This document shows, piece by piece, positions 1 to 6,800 of a stretch of 8,784 nucleotides of DNA. The position numbers and the translations under genes were made by a program. A model generated the notes under the pieces. The model searched no databases. It had not been told where the DNA came from and saw only the letters and a program-made list of their open reading frames with translations. Within the stretch, counting starts at the first letter, position 1; each line of letters opens with the position of its first letter. Location: contig JACPQH010000047.1 of NCBI GenBank assembly GCA_016190585.1, positions 1-8,784 of the forward strand. The letters are read 5' to 3'. The DNA is from Chloroflexota bacterium. GTDB taxonomy: Bacteria > Chloroflexota > Dehalococcoidia > Dehalococcoidales > RBG-16-60-22.

Positions 1-51
1 GTGATATGGTGTGTAGTATTACCCGCAAGCCGCCAGGCTCGGGTGAGCTGC

Positions 52-80
52 TTGCTTATTGTGTAAAATTCGCGTATGAT
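52..80 (+). promoter_or_regulatory. Possible sigma70-type promoter for the TRAP operon
   Basis: A TATGAT hexamer at 75-80 matches the -10 consensus at five of six positions. TTGCTT at 52-57 is a weak -35 at a 17-bp spacing. The surrounding bases (about 57-97) are clearly more AT-rich than the coding DNA. It lies about 95 bp ahead of the dctP start, so a transcript would carry a leader containing the hairpin at 100-117. This is pattern matching only; the -35 matches at just three positions. Confidence 0.3.
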
Positions 81-99
81 ATACCTCATTATCAAATTC

Positions 100-125
100 G
101 GGCAGGCGGGGCCGCCCTTAATTTT
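100..125 (+). terminator. Terminator-like hairpin in the dctP leader
   Basis: GGGC (100-103), a bulged A, and GGC (105-107) pair with GCC (111-113) and GCCC (114-117) around a GGG loop. The hairpin is followed by TTAATTTT at 118-125. A GC-rich stem followed by a T-rich tract resembles an intrinsic terminator. It could end an upstream transcript, or act as an attenuator if transcription starts near 87. The stem is short and bulged and the T-run is interrupted, so activity is uncertain. Confidence 0.35.
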
Positions 126-176
126 GGGGAAACAGGTCAAGACCCGGACCTGGAATATAGCAAGGGAGTAGAAAAC

Positions 177-1403
177 ATGTTTGGGAAAAAGCACCGCATC
201 CTCGTTACCATCATCCTGGCGCTGACCCTGGTGGCCGTTATCGGCTGCTCCTCGCCGACACCGGCGCCCGCCCCCACCACCCAGGCCCCGGCGCCCACCA
301 CGCAAGCCCCGGCGCCCACCACGCAGGCCCCGGCGCCCACCACCCAGGCGCCCGCGCCCTCGCCTACTTTCAAGAGCATGGTACTGAGCTACGCCAACCC
401 CCTGGCCGCCAACCAGCCTCAGCAGTGGACGGAAACCGTTAAACCCTGGTTCGAGGCGGTTACCGCACGCACCAATGGCGCCGTTACCCTCAGGCCGTAC
501 CATGACGGCTCGCTGCTGGGCCTCCAGGAGATGGCCCAGGGCATGAAGATCGGCACCGCCCACCTCGGCAACCTCCAGACGAGCTATTACAACACCTTAC
601 TACCCGCTCATACCGTGGACAATATTCCGTACATGGGCGGCCCGGACCCCTACAAGGGCTCCCTCATCGCCCGGATTATCTGGTCCGAATTCGAGATATT
701 CAACCAGGAAATCGAGCGGGAGAACATGGTCAACCTGTTCACCGCGGCCACCGCCCCCCAGGATATCATCGTCAAGAAGGAAATCAAGACCCTGAAGGAC
801 ATGGAAGGTCAGAGGATACGGGCCCTCGGCGTGTACTTCCCCAAACTTCTCTCAGCCGTCGGCATCGTCCCGGTGGCCGTTAGCTTCGCCGATGTGTACG
901 AAGCCATCCAGCGCGGCGTCCTTGACGGCGGCATGACCGCCCCGGTCTTTATCCACAACGCCCAGTGGGACAAGCTGGCCAAGTACCTGGTCGAGGTCAG
1001 GGCCATCGCCATCCTGGCCTCCGGCATCCAGATCGTCGCCAACATGGACACCTGGAAAGGCTTAGACCCGGAACTGAAGAAGATAATGCTCGAGGAAGCC
1101 CAGAAGCGCGAGCAAACCTTCGGCAAGTTTATGAACGCTGAAGACGTCAGGGTCCAGCAGGAAATGGTGGACGTCGAGAAGGTCATCAAGGTCAAACTTC
1201 CAGAAGCCGATATGCAGGAGTGGGTGAGCAAGGCCCCGGATGTCTTCGGCGAATATGCCAGGGACATGGAAGCCAAGGGTATACCCGGCAACAAGATCGT
1301 CGACAGGATACAGGAGCTGGTCGAGATGCCGCTCGCCGATGTCGAGAAACTTGCGGGTGAGGCCTGGACCAGGGATGCCGCCAGACTCATGGCCATGAAA
1401 TAA
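177..1403 (+). CDS. dctP: TRAP transporter solute-binding lipoprotein (DctP family)
   Basis: 408-aa extracytoplasmic substrate-binding subunit of a tripartite ATP-independent (TRAP) transporter; it captures an organic acid, probably a carboxylate, and passes it to DctQM. The ATG at 177 is chosen over upstream in-frame ATGs because AGGGAG (163-168) lies 8 nt before it and a signal peptide begins there: Lys/Arg-rich residues 4-7, hydrophobic core 8-22, lipobox V-I-G-C with Cys24. Residues 30-61 form a Pro/Ala/Thr/Gln linker. The DctP fold follows to the end; EGQRIRALG (210-218) contains Arg215, aligned with the Arg that in this family salt-bridges the substrate carboxylate, followed by the typical ADVYEAIQRGVLDGG stretch. 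Length is normal once linker and signal are removed. Most proteobacterial DctP proteins are free periplasmic proteins, so the lipid anchor is notable. First gene of dctPQM; the ligand cannot be read from sequence. Confidence 0.93.
   Translation: MFGKKHRILVTIILALTLVAVIGCSSPTPAPAPTTQAPAPTTQAPAPTTQAPAPTTQAPAPSPTFKSMVLSYANPLAANQPQQWTETVKPWFEAVTARTNGAVTLRPYHDGSLLGLQEMAQGMKIGTAHLGNLQTSYYNTLLPAHTVDNIPYMGGPDPYKGSLIARIIWSEFEIFNQEIERENMVNLFTAATAPQDIIVKKEIKTLKDMEGQRIRALGVYFPKLLSAVGIVPVAVSFADVYEAIQRGVLDGGMTAPVFIHNAQWDKLAKYLVEVRAIAILASGIQIVANMDTWKGLDPELKKIMLEEAQKREQTFGKFMNAEDVRVQQEMVDVEKVIKVKLPEADMQEWVSKAPDVFGEYARDMEAKGIPGNKIVDRIQELVEMPLADVEKLAGEAWTRDAARLMAMK
264..359 (+). repeat. 21-bp tandem repeat coding a 7-residue linker
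   Basis: Four in-frame 21-bp units (264-284, 285-305, 306-326, 327-347) encode APAPTTQ, followed by a partial unit APAP at 348-359. Units 2, 3 and 4 differ at only a few wobble bases, while unit 1 diverges more. The repeats sit directly after the lipidated Cys of DctP and form a flexible tether. Near-identical units of this kind can change in number by slippage without breaking the frame. Confidence 0.9.
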
Positions 1404-1426
1404 GATACAAAACGGGTTAACCATCA

Positions 1427-1458
1427 GGGAGAGCTCTTCAGCAATGGAGGGCTCTCCC
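1427..1458 (+). other. Hairpin between dctP and dctQ
   Basis: GGGAGAGC (1427-1434) and GCTCTCCC (1451-1458) form a perfect 8-bp stem with a 16-nt loop in the 95-bp gap between dctP and dctQ. No T-run follows, so it is not a standard intrinsic terminator. In binding-protein operons such hairpins often protect the upstream message from 3' decay, giving more binding protein than permease; that role is inferred here. Confidence 0.5.
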
Positions 1459-1498
1459 CCTATCCTACCCCGGTTGAACCCCGAGTGGAGAAGCAGGT

Positions 1499-2005
1499 AT
1501 GGAACAGGACAGGCCTGTAGAAAACGCCAGAGCTTTGAGTTTTCGGACGGTGGAAAAATCGGCCGCCGTGGTCGCCTCGGTGCTGTGTTTTATCATGATG
1601 CTGGTCGTCGTGTTCGACGTCAGCATGCGGGCTATCTTCAATAGGCCCCTGTTGATGGGCCTGGAGCTGACCGAGCTTCTCATGGTCGGCATCACCTACC
1701 TGGGCTTCGCCAACACGCAGCGGGAGGGCGGCTTCATCCGGATCGAGCTCCTCACCTCGCACCTGCCGCGCGCCGGCCGAACGTTCACCGACTACCTGAA
1801 CCAGATTATCTCCCTGGTGTTCGTGGCCATCCTTTTCTGGCAGTCGACGCTCCTGTCGATGCAGTCGTTACGCATAATGGAAATGACTCCGGGACTGTCC
1901 CCGCTCCCGGTATACCCCGCCCGGATTATCATCTCGGTCGGCAGCGGCCTGATGTTGATTACTATCCTGATAATGCTGTTCAGCATGCACAGGGGGCGGA
2001 AATGA
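1499..2005 (+). CDS. dctQ: TRAP transporter small permease (DctQ family)
   Basis: 168-aa small membrane subunit of the TRAP transporter, which pairs with DctM in the cytoplasmic membrane. Four hydrophobic segments are visible at about residues 20-40, 53-72, 100-120 and 140-162, the usual DctQ topology. The MRAIFNRP...LELTELLMVGITYLGF region (43-70) matches the conserved DctQ block between helices 1 and 2; the common HIRVD motif is replaced by FIRIE. Length is typical. The ATG start has GGAG (1487-1490) 8 nt upstream. Its stop overlaps the dctM start in an ATGA, so translation of the two permeases is probably coupled. Function comes from family resemblance plus position between dctP and dctM. 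Confidence 0.9.
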   Translation: MEQDRPVENARALSFRTVEKSAAVVASVLCFIMMLVVVFDVSMRAIFNRPLLMGLELTELLMVGITYLGFANTQREGGFIRIELLTSHLPRAGRTFTDYLNQIISLVFVAILFWQSTLLSMQSLRIMEMTPGLSPLPVYPARIIISVGSGLMLITILIMLFSMHRGRK

Positions 2006-3315
2006 GCCCGGAAGCTATCGGCGGGTTACTGGTACTGGCCCTCGTGGTCATGCTGCTGTTCGGCGTGAATATCGCCATCGGCCTGGGGCTTATCGGCCTG
2101 GTCGGGGTTATGGTGCTCGCCCCCAACCCGCAGGCAGGCCTGGGTATGGTGGCCATTGCCTCCTACAGCCGGGTGGCCGTGTTCTCTTTCTCGGCGATAC
2201 CCCTCTTCATTCTCATGGGCGAGCTGGCGTTTAACGCCGGCATCAGTTCCAGCATCTTCTCCGCCGCCTACAAGTGGCTCGGCAGCCTGCGCGGCGGCAT
2301 GGCCATGGCGACGGTCGCGGCCACCGCCGCCTTCGGGGCGGTCTCCGGATCAACCATCGTTGCCGCCGTTTCCATGACCAAGGTTGCCTGGAGCGACCTC
2401 ATGAAGTACAAGTACGACAAGGGGCTTTGCGCCGGGGCGCTTTCGGCGTCCGGCGGCCTCGCCATCCTGATACCGCCGAGCATCATCGCGGTCTTTTACG
2501 GCCTCTATACCGAGACGCCGGTCGGCGCTGTGTTGCTCGCGGGCGTTGTCCCGGGCATCCTCACCGGCGCGCTGCTCATGCTGCAGATATTCATCCGGAC
2601 CAGCCTGAACCCCAAGCTGGCCCCGCCCGCCCCCAGCTTTCCCTGGAAAGAGCGCTTCGGCTCGCTCAAAGGCGTATGGGGCGTATTCGTGCTGGCATTC
2701 ATCGTCACCGGCGGGCTCTACGGCGGCATTTTCACCGCCTCGGAAGCCGCCGCCGCGGGCGCCTTCGGCGCCTTCGTGCTGACCCTGCTTGTCCGGGCGC
2801 TTACCTGGCGCAACCTCTACCAGGCGCTGCTTTCCACTACGAAAACGACCTCGTTCATCTTCTTCATCATTGTCAGCGGCTACATCTTCAGCAAGTTCCT
2901 CGGCCTGAGCAACCTGAGCAACCAGGCCGTCGCTTTCGTCGGCGACATGGAACTGCCCCGGGTTATTATCCTTATCGGCATCCTGAGCATCTACTTCGTT
3001 CTCGGCATGTTCCTGGAAGGCATCTCGATGCTGGCGCTGACCATCTCGACCGTGTTCCCCATCATCCTGAGCCTGGGCTACGACCCGGTATGGTTCGGCA
3101 TCGTGATCATCATGATGGTGGAGACCGCCGCGATAACGCCGCCCGTGGGGCTTAACGTGTTCGCCGTCAAGGCGGTGCTCGGCGACGATGTAACGGTGTG
3201 GGATGTTTTCAAGAACGCGCTGCCCTTCCTGGCGACCTATGTCGGCATGCTTGCGTTGATAATCATGGTCCCCCAGGTGGCGCTCTGGCTGCCCTCGAGC
3301 ATGACCCCGAGATAG
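2002..3315 (+). CDS. dctM: TRAP transporter large permease (DctM family)
   Basis: 437-aa large membrane subunit carrying the translocation path; TRAP systems drive uptake with an ion gradient (usually sodium) rather than ATP. It is hydrophobic throughout, with about a dozen membrane segments. Family signatures are GAVSGST (112-118), the GLAILIPPS loop (152-160), YTETPVGAVLLAGVVPG (169-185), FLEGISML (337-344) and AAITPPVGLNVF (376-387), the second copy of the helix-breaking TPP element. Length is standard for DctM. The start overlaps the dctQ stop by 4 bp, with a purine-rich GGGGGCGGA just upstream inside dctQ. The hydratase gene begins 42 bp downstream with no terminator between, so import and acyl-CoA metabolism are probably co-transcribed. 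Confidence 0.95.
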   Translation: MSPEAIGGLLVLALVVMLLFGVNIAIGLGLIGLVGVMVLAPNPQAGLGMVAIASYSRVAVFSFSAIPLFILMGELAFNAGISSSIFSAAYKWLGSLRGGMAMATVAATAAFGAVSGSTIVAAVSMTKVAWSDLMKYKYDKGLCAGALSASGGLAILIPPSIIAVFYGLYTETPVGAVLLAGVVPGILTGALLMLQIFIRTSLNPKLAPPAPSFPWKERFGSLKGVWGVFVLAFIVTGGLYGGIFTASEAAAAGAFGAFVLTLLVRALTWRNLYQALLSTTKTTSFIFFIIVSGYIFSKFLGLSNLSNQAVAFVGDMELPRVIILIGILSIYFVLGMFLEGISMLALTISTVFPIILSLGYDPVWFGIVIIMMVETAAITPPVGLNVFAVKAVLGDDVTVWDVFKNALPFLATYVGMLALIIMVPQVALWLPSSMTPR

Positions 3316-3345
3316 CCCGGAGCGCCCCCGGCGGGGAGAATATCA

Positions 3346-3353
3346 AAGGAGGT
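3346..3353 (+). promoter_or_regulatory. Strong Shine-Dalgarno that fixes a TTG start
   Basis: AAGGAGGT at 3346-3353 is a full anti-16S match. It sits 4 nt before the TTG at 3358, which fixes this rare start codon for the enoyl-CoA hydratase. The predicted N-terminus then begins exactly where crotonase proteins usually begin. Confidence 0.8.
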
Positions 3354-3357
3354 AGCC

Positions 3358-4146
3358 TTGGAGTCCATCATCTACGAGAAGAAGGACCACGTCGCCTATA
3401 TCACCTTTAACCGGCCCGAGGTACACAACGCCCTCGATAACCCGGCCAAAAGGCGCATGGGCGAGATCTGGAACGATTTCAAGAACGACCCCGATATCTG
3501 GCTGGGCGTCGTCACCGGGGCGGGGGGCAAGGCCTTTTCCACCGGCAGCGATATCAAGGAGATACTGGCGGACGTCCGCGCCGAGTCCCGGACGGAGCGC
3601 GCCAACCTGGTGGTGGTGGAGCCCCTCATGGAGGGCAAGATTGAGGTCTACAAGCCCCTGATCGCGGCCATCGCCGGCTGGTGCATCGGCGGGGGGATGG
3701 AGCTGGCCCTGGTCTGCGATATCCGCATCGCCACCCAGGACGCCAAATTCGGCCTGATGGAGCCCAAAATCGGCACCATCGCGGAGAGCGGCGGCACCAT
3801 CCGCCTGCCTAACCAGATACCCTACGCCGTCGCCATGGAGATGATACTTACCGGCGACCCCATTACGGCGCAGCGTGCCTACGAGGTCGGGTTGATAAAC
3901 CAGGTGGTCCCCGCCTTCGCCGACCTGATGCCCGCCGCCCGGAAGATGGCCGAGCGGGTGCTCGCCTGCGCGCCCCTGTCTGTCAGGGTGAGCAAGGAGC
4001 AGGCCTGGAAGAGTTTCAACCTGCCTTACGCCGTCGGCATGTCCATGAACGAGATCGGGCGCGAGGTCATCTACGGCAGCAACGACTTCAAGGAAGGCTT
4101 CGAGGCCTTTGTCAAGAAGCGGCCGCCGCGCTGGACGGGGAAATAG
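3358..4146 (+). CDS. Enoyl-CoA hydratase/isomerase (crotonase) family protein
   Basis: 262-aa cytoplasmic crotonase-fold enzyme, expected to hydrate a trans-2-enoyl-CoA to a 3-hydroxyacyl-CoA or the reverse. The N-terminus IIYEKKDHVAYITFNRPEV is typical. The oxyanion-hole segments are KAFSTGSDIKE (58-68) and CIGGGMELA (109-117). Glu115 and Glu135 are exactly 20 residues apart, as are the two catalytic Glu of rat mitochondrial hydratase (144/164), so hydratase activity is more likely than a purely structural or isomerase role. The C-terminal FKEGFEAFVKKRPPRW is also canonical. The usual AGAD of the oxyanion loop is TGSD here. The start is TTG, supported by AAGGAGGT. It lies 42 bp after dctM and 208 bp before the CoA-transferase. 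The family is broad (hydratases, isomerases, hydrolases), so the exact substrate is unknown. Confidence 0.88.
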   Translation: MESIIYEKKDHVAYITFNRPEVHNALDNPAKRRMGEIWNDFKNDPDIWLGVVTGAGGKAFSTGSDIKEILADVRAESRTERANLVVVEPLMEGKIEVYKPLIAAIAGWCIGGGMELALVCDIRIATQDAKFGLMEPKIGTIAESGGTIRLPNQIPYAVAMEMILTGDPITAQRAYEVGLINQVVPAFADLMPAARKMAERVLACAPLSVRVSKEQAWKSFNLPYAVGMSMNEIGREVIYGSNDFKEGFEAFVKKRPPRWTGK

Positions 4147-4160
4147 CACGAAGAAGGCCT

Positions 4161-4205
4161 TCACCTAAATCCTCTCCCGCGGGGAGAGGAAATCGTGAGA
4201 TTTCC
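4161..4205 (+). repeat. Short interspersed palindromic repeat, copy 1
   Basis: TCACCTAAAT is followed by CCTCTCCC (4171-4178), loop GCG, and GGGAGAGG (4182-4189), then a second overlapping hairpin GGAAATC/GATTTCC (4188-4194 and 4199-4205). The TCACCT...CCTCTCCC...GAGGAA order recurs in degenerate form at 6801-6830. Elements of this general form (CTCACC, then a CCTCTCCC/GGGAGAGG hairpin) are common between genes in many bacterial genomes. It may also act as a weak transcription stop after the hydratase gene. Confidence 0.55.
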
Positions 4206-4286
4206 TGATTTGTTCCCAAGCTCTCAACAACGTTGTTCCGGACAGCCTCAGGCTGAGGAGATTAAACCGGGAATCCCCCGGCCCCC

Positions 4287-4325
4287 TTTACAAAAGGTGG
4301 AAAATCTTATAGTATCCTCAGGATA
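4287..4325 (+). promoter_or_regulatory. Possible promoter with palindromic operator for the CoA-transferase gene
   Basis: TTTACA (4287-4292) matches the -35 consensus at five of six positions. Possible -10 boxes are TATAGT at 4308-4313 (spacer 15, five of six) or TAGTAT at 4310-4315 (spacer 17, four of six). The 13-bp palindrome TATCCT-C-AGGATA (4313-4325) then covers the expected transcription start, where a repressor would act. It lies 30-60 bp before the ATG at 4355. This is pattern matching only. Confidence 0.35.
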
Positions 4326-4354
4326 GCGCGGGTTTGACCCGTTAAGGAGGGAAT

Positions 4355-6745
4355 ATGTCCGGGCCTTTAGACGGCATCAGAGTTCTGGATATGGGCGCTT
4401 TCGGCGTCGGGCCGCAGTCGTGCGGTATGCTCGGGCTGCTCGGGGCCGACGTCGTCCGGATAGAGCCGGACTACGGCGACGGCTGCATGAAGATACTGCC
4501 GTCCATCAGCGGCATGGGCACGACCTACCTCGGCGCGCACCACAACTCCAGGAGCATTATCCTCGGCCTCAAGAACGAAGCAGACAAGAAAATCGCCTAT
4601 AAGCTCATCGAAAATGTCGACGTCATCATCGAGAACCGGCGCGTCGGCGCCATGGACCGGCTCGGCTTCGGCTACAAGGACGCCGCGAAGATCAACCCCG
4701 GCATCATCTACATCTCCTCCGCCGCCTGGGGTCACGCCGGCCCGCTGCTGAAGTACGGCGGCGCCGACAACTTCATCCAGGCCATGTCCGGCTTCGCCAG
4801 TCTCAACGGCCAGCCCGGCGGGCCGCCGGAGTGGCTCCGGTTCGTCACGCTGGTGGACAACACCGGCTCGGTCGCCATCGTCCAGGCCGCCCTGGTAGCC
4901 CTGGTCTACCGCGAGCGTACCGGCAAGGGCCAGTATGTCGACATGGACGAGTTCTCTTCCTGCCTGTTCATGCAGTCCACCCGCATCGCCGAGTACTTCG
5001 CCGACAAAAAGACGCCGGCGCCGATGGGCAACGAGACCACCAAGGTGTGCCCTTCAAAGGCCTACCTCACCCAGGACAAGAAGCACCTGCTCATCTCCGC
5101 CCTGACGCGGCGGCAGTGGGTGAACCTGTGCACCGCGCTCGAGATGAAAGAACTCATCGATGACGAGCGTTTTAGCACCAACAACGCCCGCCTGCAGCGC
5201 CGGGAGGAGGTCAACGACCTCATCCAGGAGAAGATACAGGACAAACCGCTGGTGTGGTGGCGGTGGCAGCTCGGCCGTCACAAGGCGGCGCACAGCCCGG
5301 TGCGCGATGTCTCGGATATCGTCCAGGACCCCGATATCGTGGATAACAAGTACATCGTCACGCTGCCCTCGGCCTACGGCGACCTCAAGCACGCCGCCGG
5401 CCCGTGGCGTTTTAGCGAGACCCCGTTGAATGACATGAAAGCGCCGCCCTACATGGACGCCGACCGGGACTACGTCTTCTCGCTGCTCAACGGCAAGCGT
5501 CCCAGGCTCGAAGCGAAGCAGGCCGGGGGCCCGCCTTTGAAAGGCCTCAGGGTCATCGACCTGACCCAGGGCATCAGCGGCCCCATCTGCACGGCACAGC
5601 TCGGCAGCCTGGGCGCCGAGGTCGTCAAGGTGGAGCGGGGGGAGGGCGACTACTCGCGCGACTGGGGGCCGAAGGTCAACGGGGAAAGCGGCATCTTCCT
5701 CCAGCTTAACCACGACAAGAAGAGCGTCGTTATCGACTACGGCGCGCCGGAAGGACTGGACATCCTGCGCGACCTCGTCCGGACGGCGGACGTCTTTATC
5801 GAAGACCTCAAGCCCGGCGAGGCCGAGAGCCTCGGCTTCGGTTATGACGACCTGACCCGGCTCAAGAAAGACCTGGTCTACTGCTCGCTCTACCCAGGCG
5901 GCGACCGCGGCCCGTTCCTCGACATGGAGGCCACCGAGCTGGAGATACAGGGCATGTCCGGCATGATGCGCTGGCTGGGCCAGCTCGATATGGAGCCGGT
6001 CAGGATCGGGGCCGACCTGTATTCCTCAGTGGCCGGCATGCTCACCTTCAACGCCCTGATGGCGGCCATCTACAACAAGATAAAGAGACACCGCGGCGAG
6101 CGCATCATCACCTCCCGCCTGGCCGTGGCCATGTACCTGCTGCACCACGGCATCATCCCCATGTCGGGGGTCGATTTCTGGCGCGGCTACTGGGCCACCG
6201 GCCCGTATGATTTCGCGGCTACCGGCTTCAAGGCCAAGGACAAGCCCATCATGTTCGGCATGATGACCAGGGGCGAGGAACAGGCGCGGGTGACCTTCGA
6301 GAAGTTCTGCAAGGAGGTGGGGCTGGGCGACAAGCTCAGCGACACCAACTTCGTGGAGAAGAGCTACCGCACGCTGGGCATGGGCCGGGACATCCAGGAA
6401 GTCAAGCCCATCTTCGAAGAGGCCTTCAAGAACTGGGAGGCGGAAAAGCTGGTAGACCTGATCGACAAGTGCGGCGGCCTGGCGGGCATGCTGCTCACCT
6501 ACCCCGAGCTCTTCGGCGAGCCGCTCCACGGGCAGGTCGTCGCCAACCGCATGGTCGTCGAGCAGGAGCACCCGCGCGCCGGCAGGATAAGGCTCATCAA
6601 CAACCCCTGGCGGCACGCCGAGACAGTGGCCGAGATAAGGCTGCCCGCCCCGGCGCTGGGCGAGCATACGGCGGAAGTCCTGGCGGCTATCGGCTACCCG
6701 AAAGAGCGCATCGCCGCCCTGAAGGAGACCGGCGCGATAAAGTAG
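4355..6745 (+). CDS. Tandem-fused family III CoA-transferase (two CaiB/BaiF domains)
   Basis: 796-aa protein made of two complete family III CoA-transferase domains, roughly residues 3-385 and 393-796; single-domain members are about 400 aa. Each half begins alike (PLDGIRVLDM at 4-13, PLKGLRVIDL at 394-403), followed by a glycine-rich LLGADVVRIE or LGAEVVKVE stretch. The family nucleophile is an Asp (Asp169 in formyl-CoA transferase): Asp168 in LVDNTGSVA and Asp554 in GADLYSSVA occupy that position, so both halves could be active. The end of half two, RLPAPALGEHTAEVL, is the canonical C-terminal motif. It should activate an organic acid by moving CoA from a donor thioester, in the cytoplasm. 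AGGAGG (4345-4350) precedes the ATG. The DMSP enzyme DddD has the same two-domain layout, but nothing here shows that substrate. Placement between hydratase and mutase suggests it makes the mutase's acyl-CoA substrate. Confidence 0.9.
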   Translation: MSGPLDGIRVLDMGAFGVGPQSCGMLGLLGADVVRIEPDYGDGCMKILPSISGMGTTYLGAHHNSRSIILGLKNEADKKIAYKLIENVDVIIENRRVGAMDRLGFGYKDAAKINPGIIYISSAAWGHAGPLLKYGGADNFIQAMSGFASLNGQPGGPPEWLRFVTLVDNTGSVAIVQAALVALVYRERTGKGQYVDMDEFSSCLFMQSTRIAEYFADKKTPAPMGNETTKVCPSKAYLTQDKKHLLISALTRRQWVNLCTALEMKELIDDERFSTNNARLQRREEVNDLIQEKIQDKPLVWWRWQLGRHKAAHSPVRDVSDIVQDPDIVDNKYIVTLPSAYGDLKHAAGPWRFSETPLNDMKAPPYMDADRDYVFSLLNGKRPRLEAKQAGGPPLKGLRVIDLTQGISGPICTAQLGSLGAEVVKVERGEGDYSRDWGPKVNGESGIFLQLNHDKKSVVIDYGAPEGLDILRDLVRTADVFIEDLKPGEAESLGFGYDDLTRLKKDLVYCSLYPGGDRGPFLDMEATELEIQGMSGMMRWLGQLDMEPVRIGADLYSSVAGMLTFNALMAAIYNKIKRHRGERIITSRLAVAMYLLHHGIIPMSGVDFWRGYWATGPYDFAATGFKAKDKPIMFGMMTRGEEQARVTFEKFCKEVGLGDKLSDTNFVEKSYRTLGMGRDIQEVKPIFEEAFKNWEAEKLVDLIDKCGGLAGMLLTYPELFGEPLHGQVVANRMVVEQEHPRAGRIRLINNPWRHAETVAEIRLPAPALGEHTAEVLAAIGYPKERIAALKETGAIK

Positions 6746-6766
6746 CCGGCGATCCGGAAGATTTTA

Positions 6767-6793
6767 CGGAAGGAGGCATCATGCCTCCTTCCG
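6767..6793 (+). other. Strong GC-rich hairpin after the CoA-transferase gene
   Basis: CGGAAGGAGGC (6767-6777) pairs perfectly with GCCTCCTTCCG (6783-6793) around the loop ATCAT, an 11-bp stem starting 21 bp after the stop codon. It may stop transcription or protect the 3' end, though no T-run follows. The left arm also contains AAGGAGG, placed 4 nt before an ATG (6781) that opens a 29-codon frame ending at 6870, so the same stem would hide a ribosome site. Confidence 0.6.
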
Positions 6794-6800
6794 GTCACCC

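Larger units (their letters stand above)
4147..4354 (+). other. Inverted-repeat-rich intergenic region
   Basis: This 208-bp gap has no credible gene but is packed with inverted repeats: GAAGGCCTTC at 4153-4162; an 8-bp stem at 4171-4189; a 7-bp stem with a GTGA tetraloop at 4188-4205; the 12-bp palindrome AACAACGTTGTT at 4226-4237; CAGCC/GGCTG at 4243-4255; CCGGG/CCCGG at 4267-4281; TATCCTCAGGATA at 4313-4325; and CGGGT/ACCCG at 4329-4341, just ahead of the Shine-Dalgarno AGGAGG (4345-4350) of the next gene. None is followed by a clean T-run. The region probably separates two transcription units and carries control sites for the CoA-transferase gene. Confidence 0.6.

Noticed and set aside
1..66. 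Possible tail of an upstream gene in frame 1 ending with TAA at 64-66
   Set aside because: Only 21 codons with no recognisable motif; chance cannot be excluded, so it is not annotated.
6..176. N-terminal extension of dctP from the ATG at 6 or other upstream in-frame ATGs
   Set aside because: The added residues resemble no signal or domain, whereas a good Shine-Dalgarno, a signal peptide and a lipobox all fit the ATG at 177.
1444..1644. 66-codon frame starting ahead of dctQ
   Set aside because: It overlaps dctQ in another frame, has no credible ribosome site, and its Arg/Gly-rich translation is that of a shadow frame.
2274..3155. 293-codon + strand frame inside dctM
   Set aside because: Its Arg/His/Pro-rich translation is typical of an out-of-frame reading of a GC-rich gene; the DctM frame is unambiguous.
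3343..4164. 273-codon open frame on the - strand opposite the hydratase gene
   Set aside because: Shadow of the crotonase gene: its translation is low-complexity His/Gly/Asp-rich with no domain, and the sense strand carries both catalytic Glu residues.
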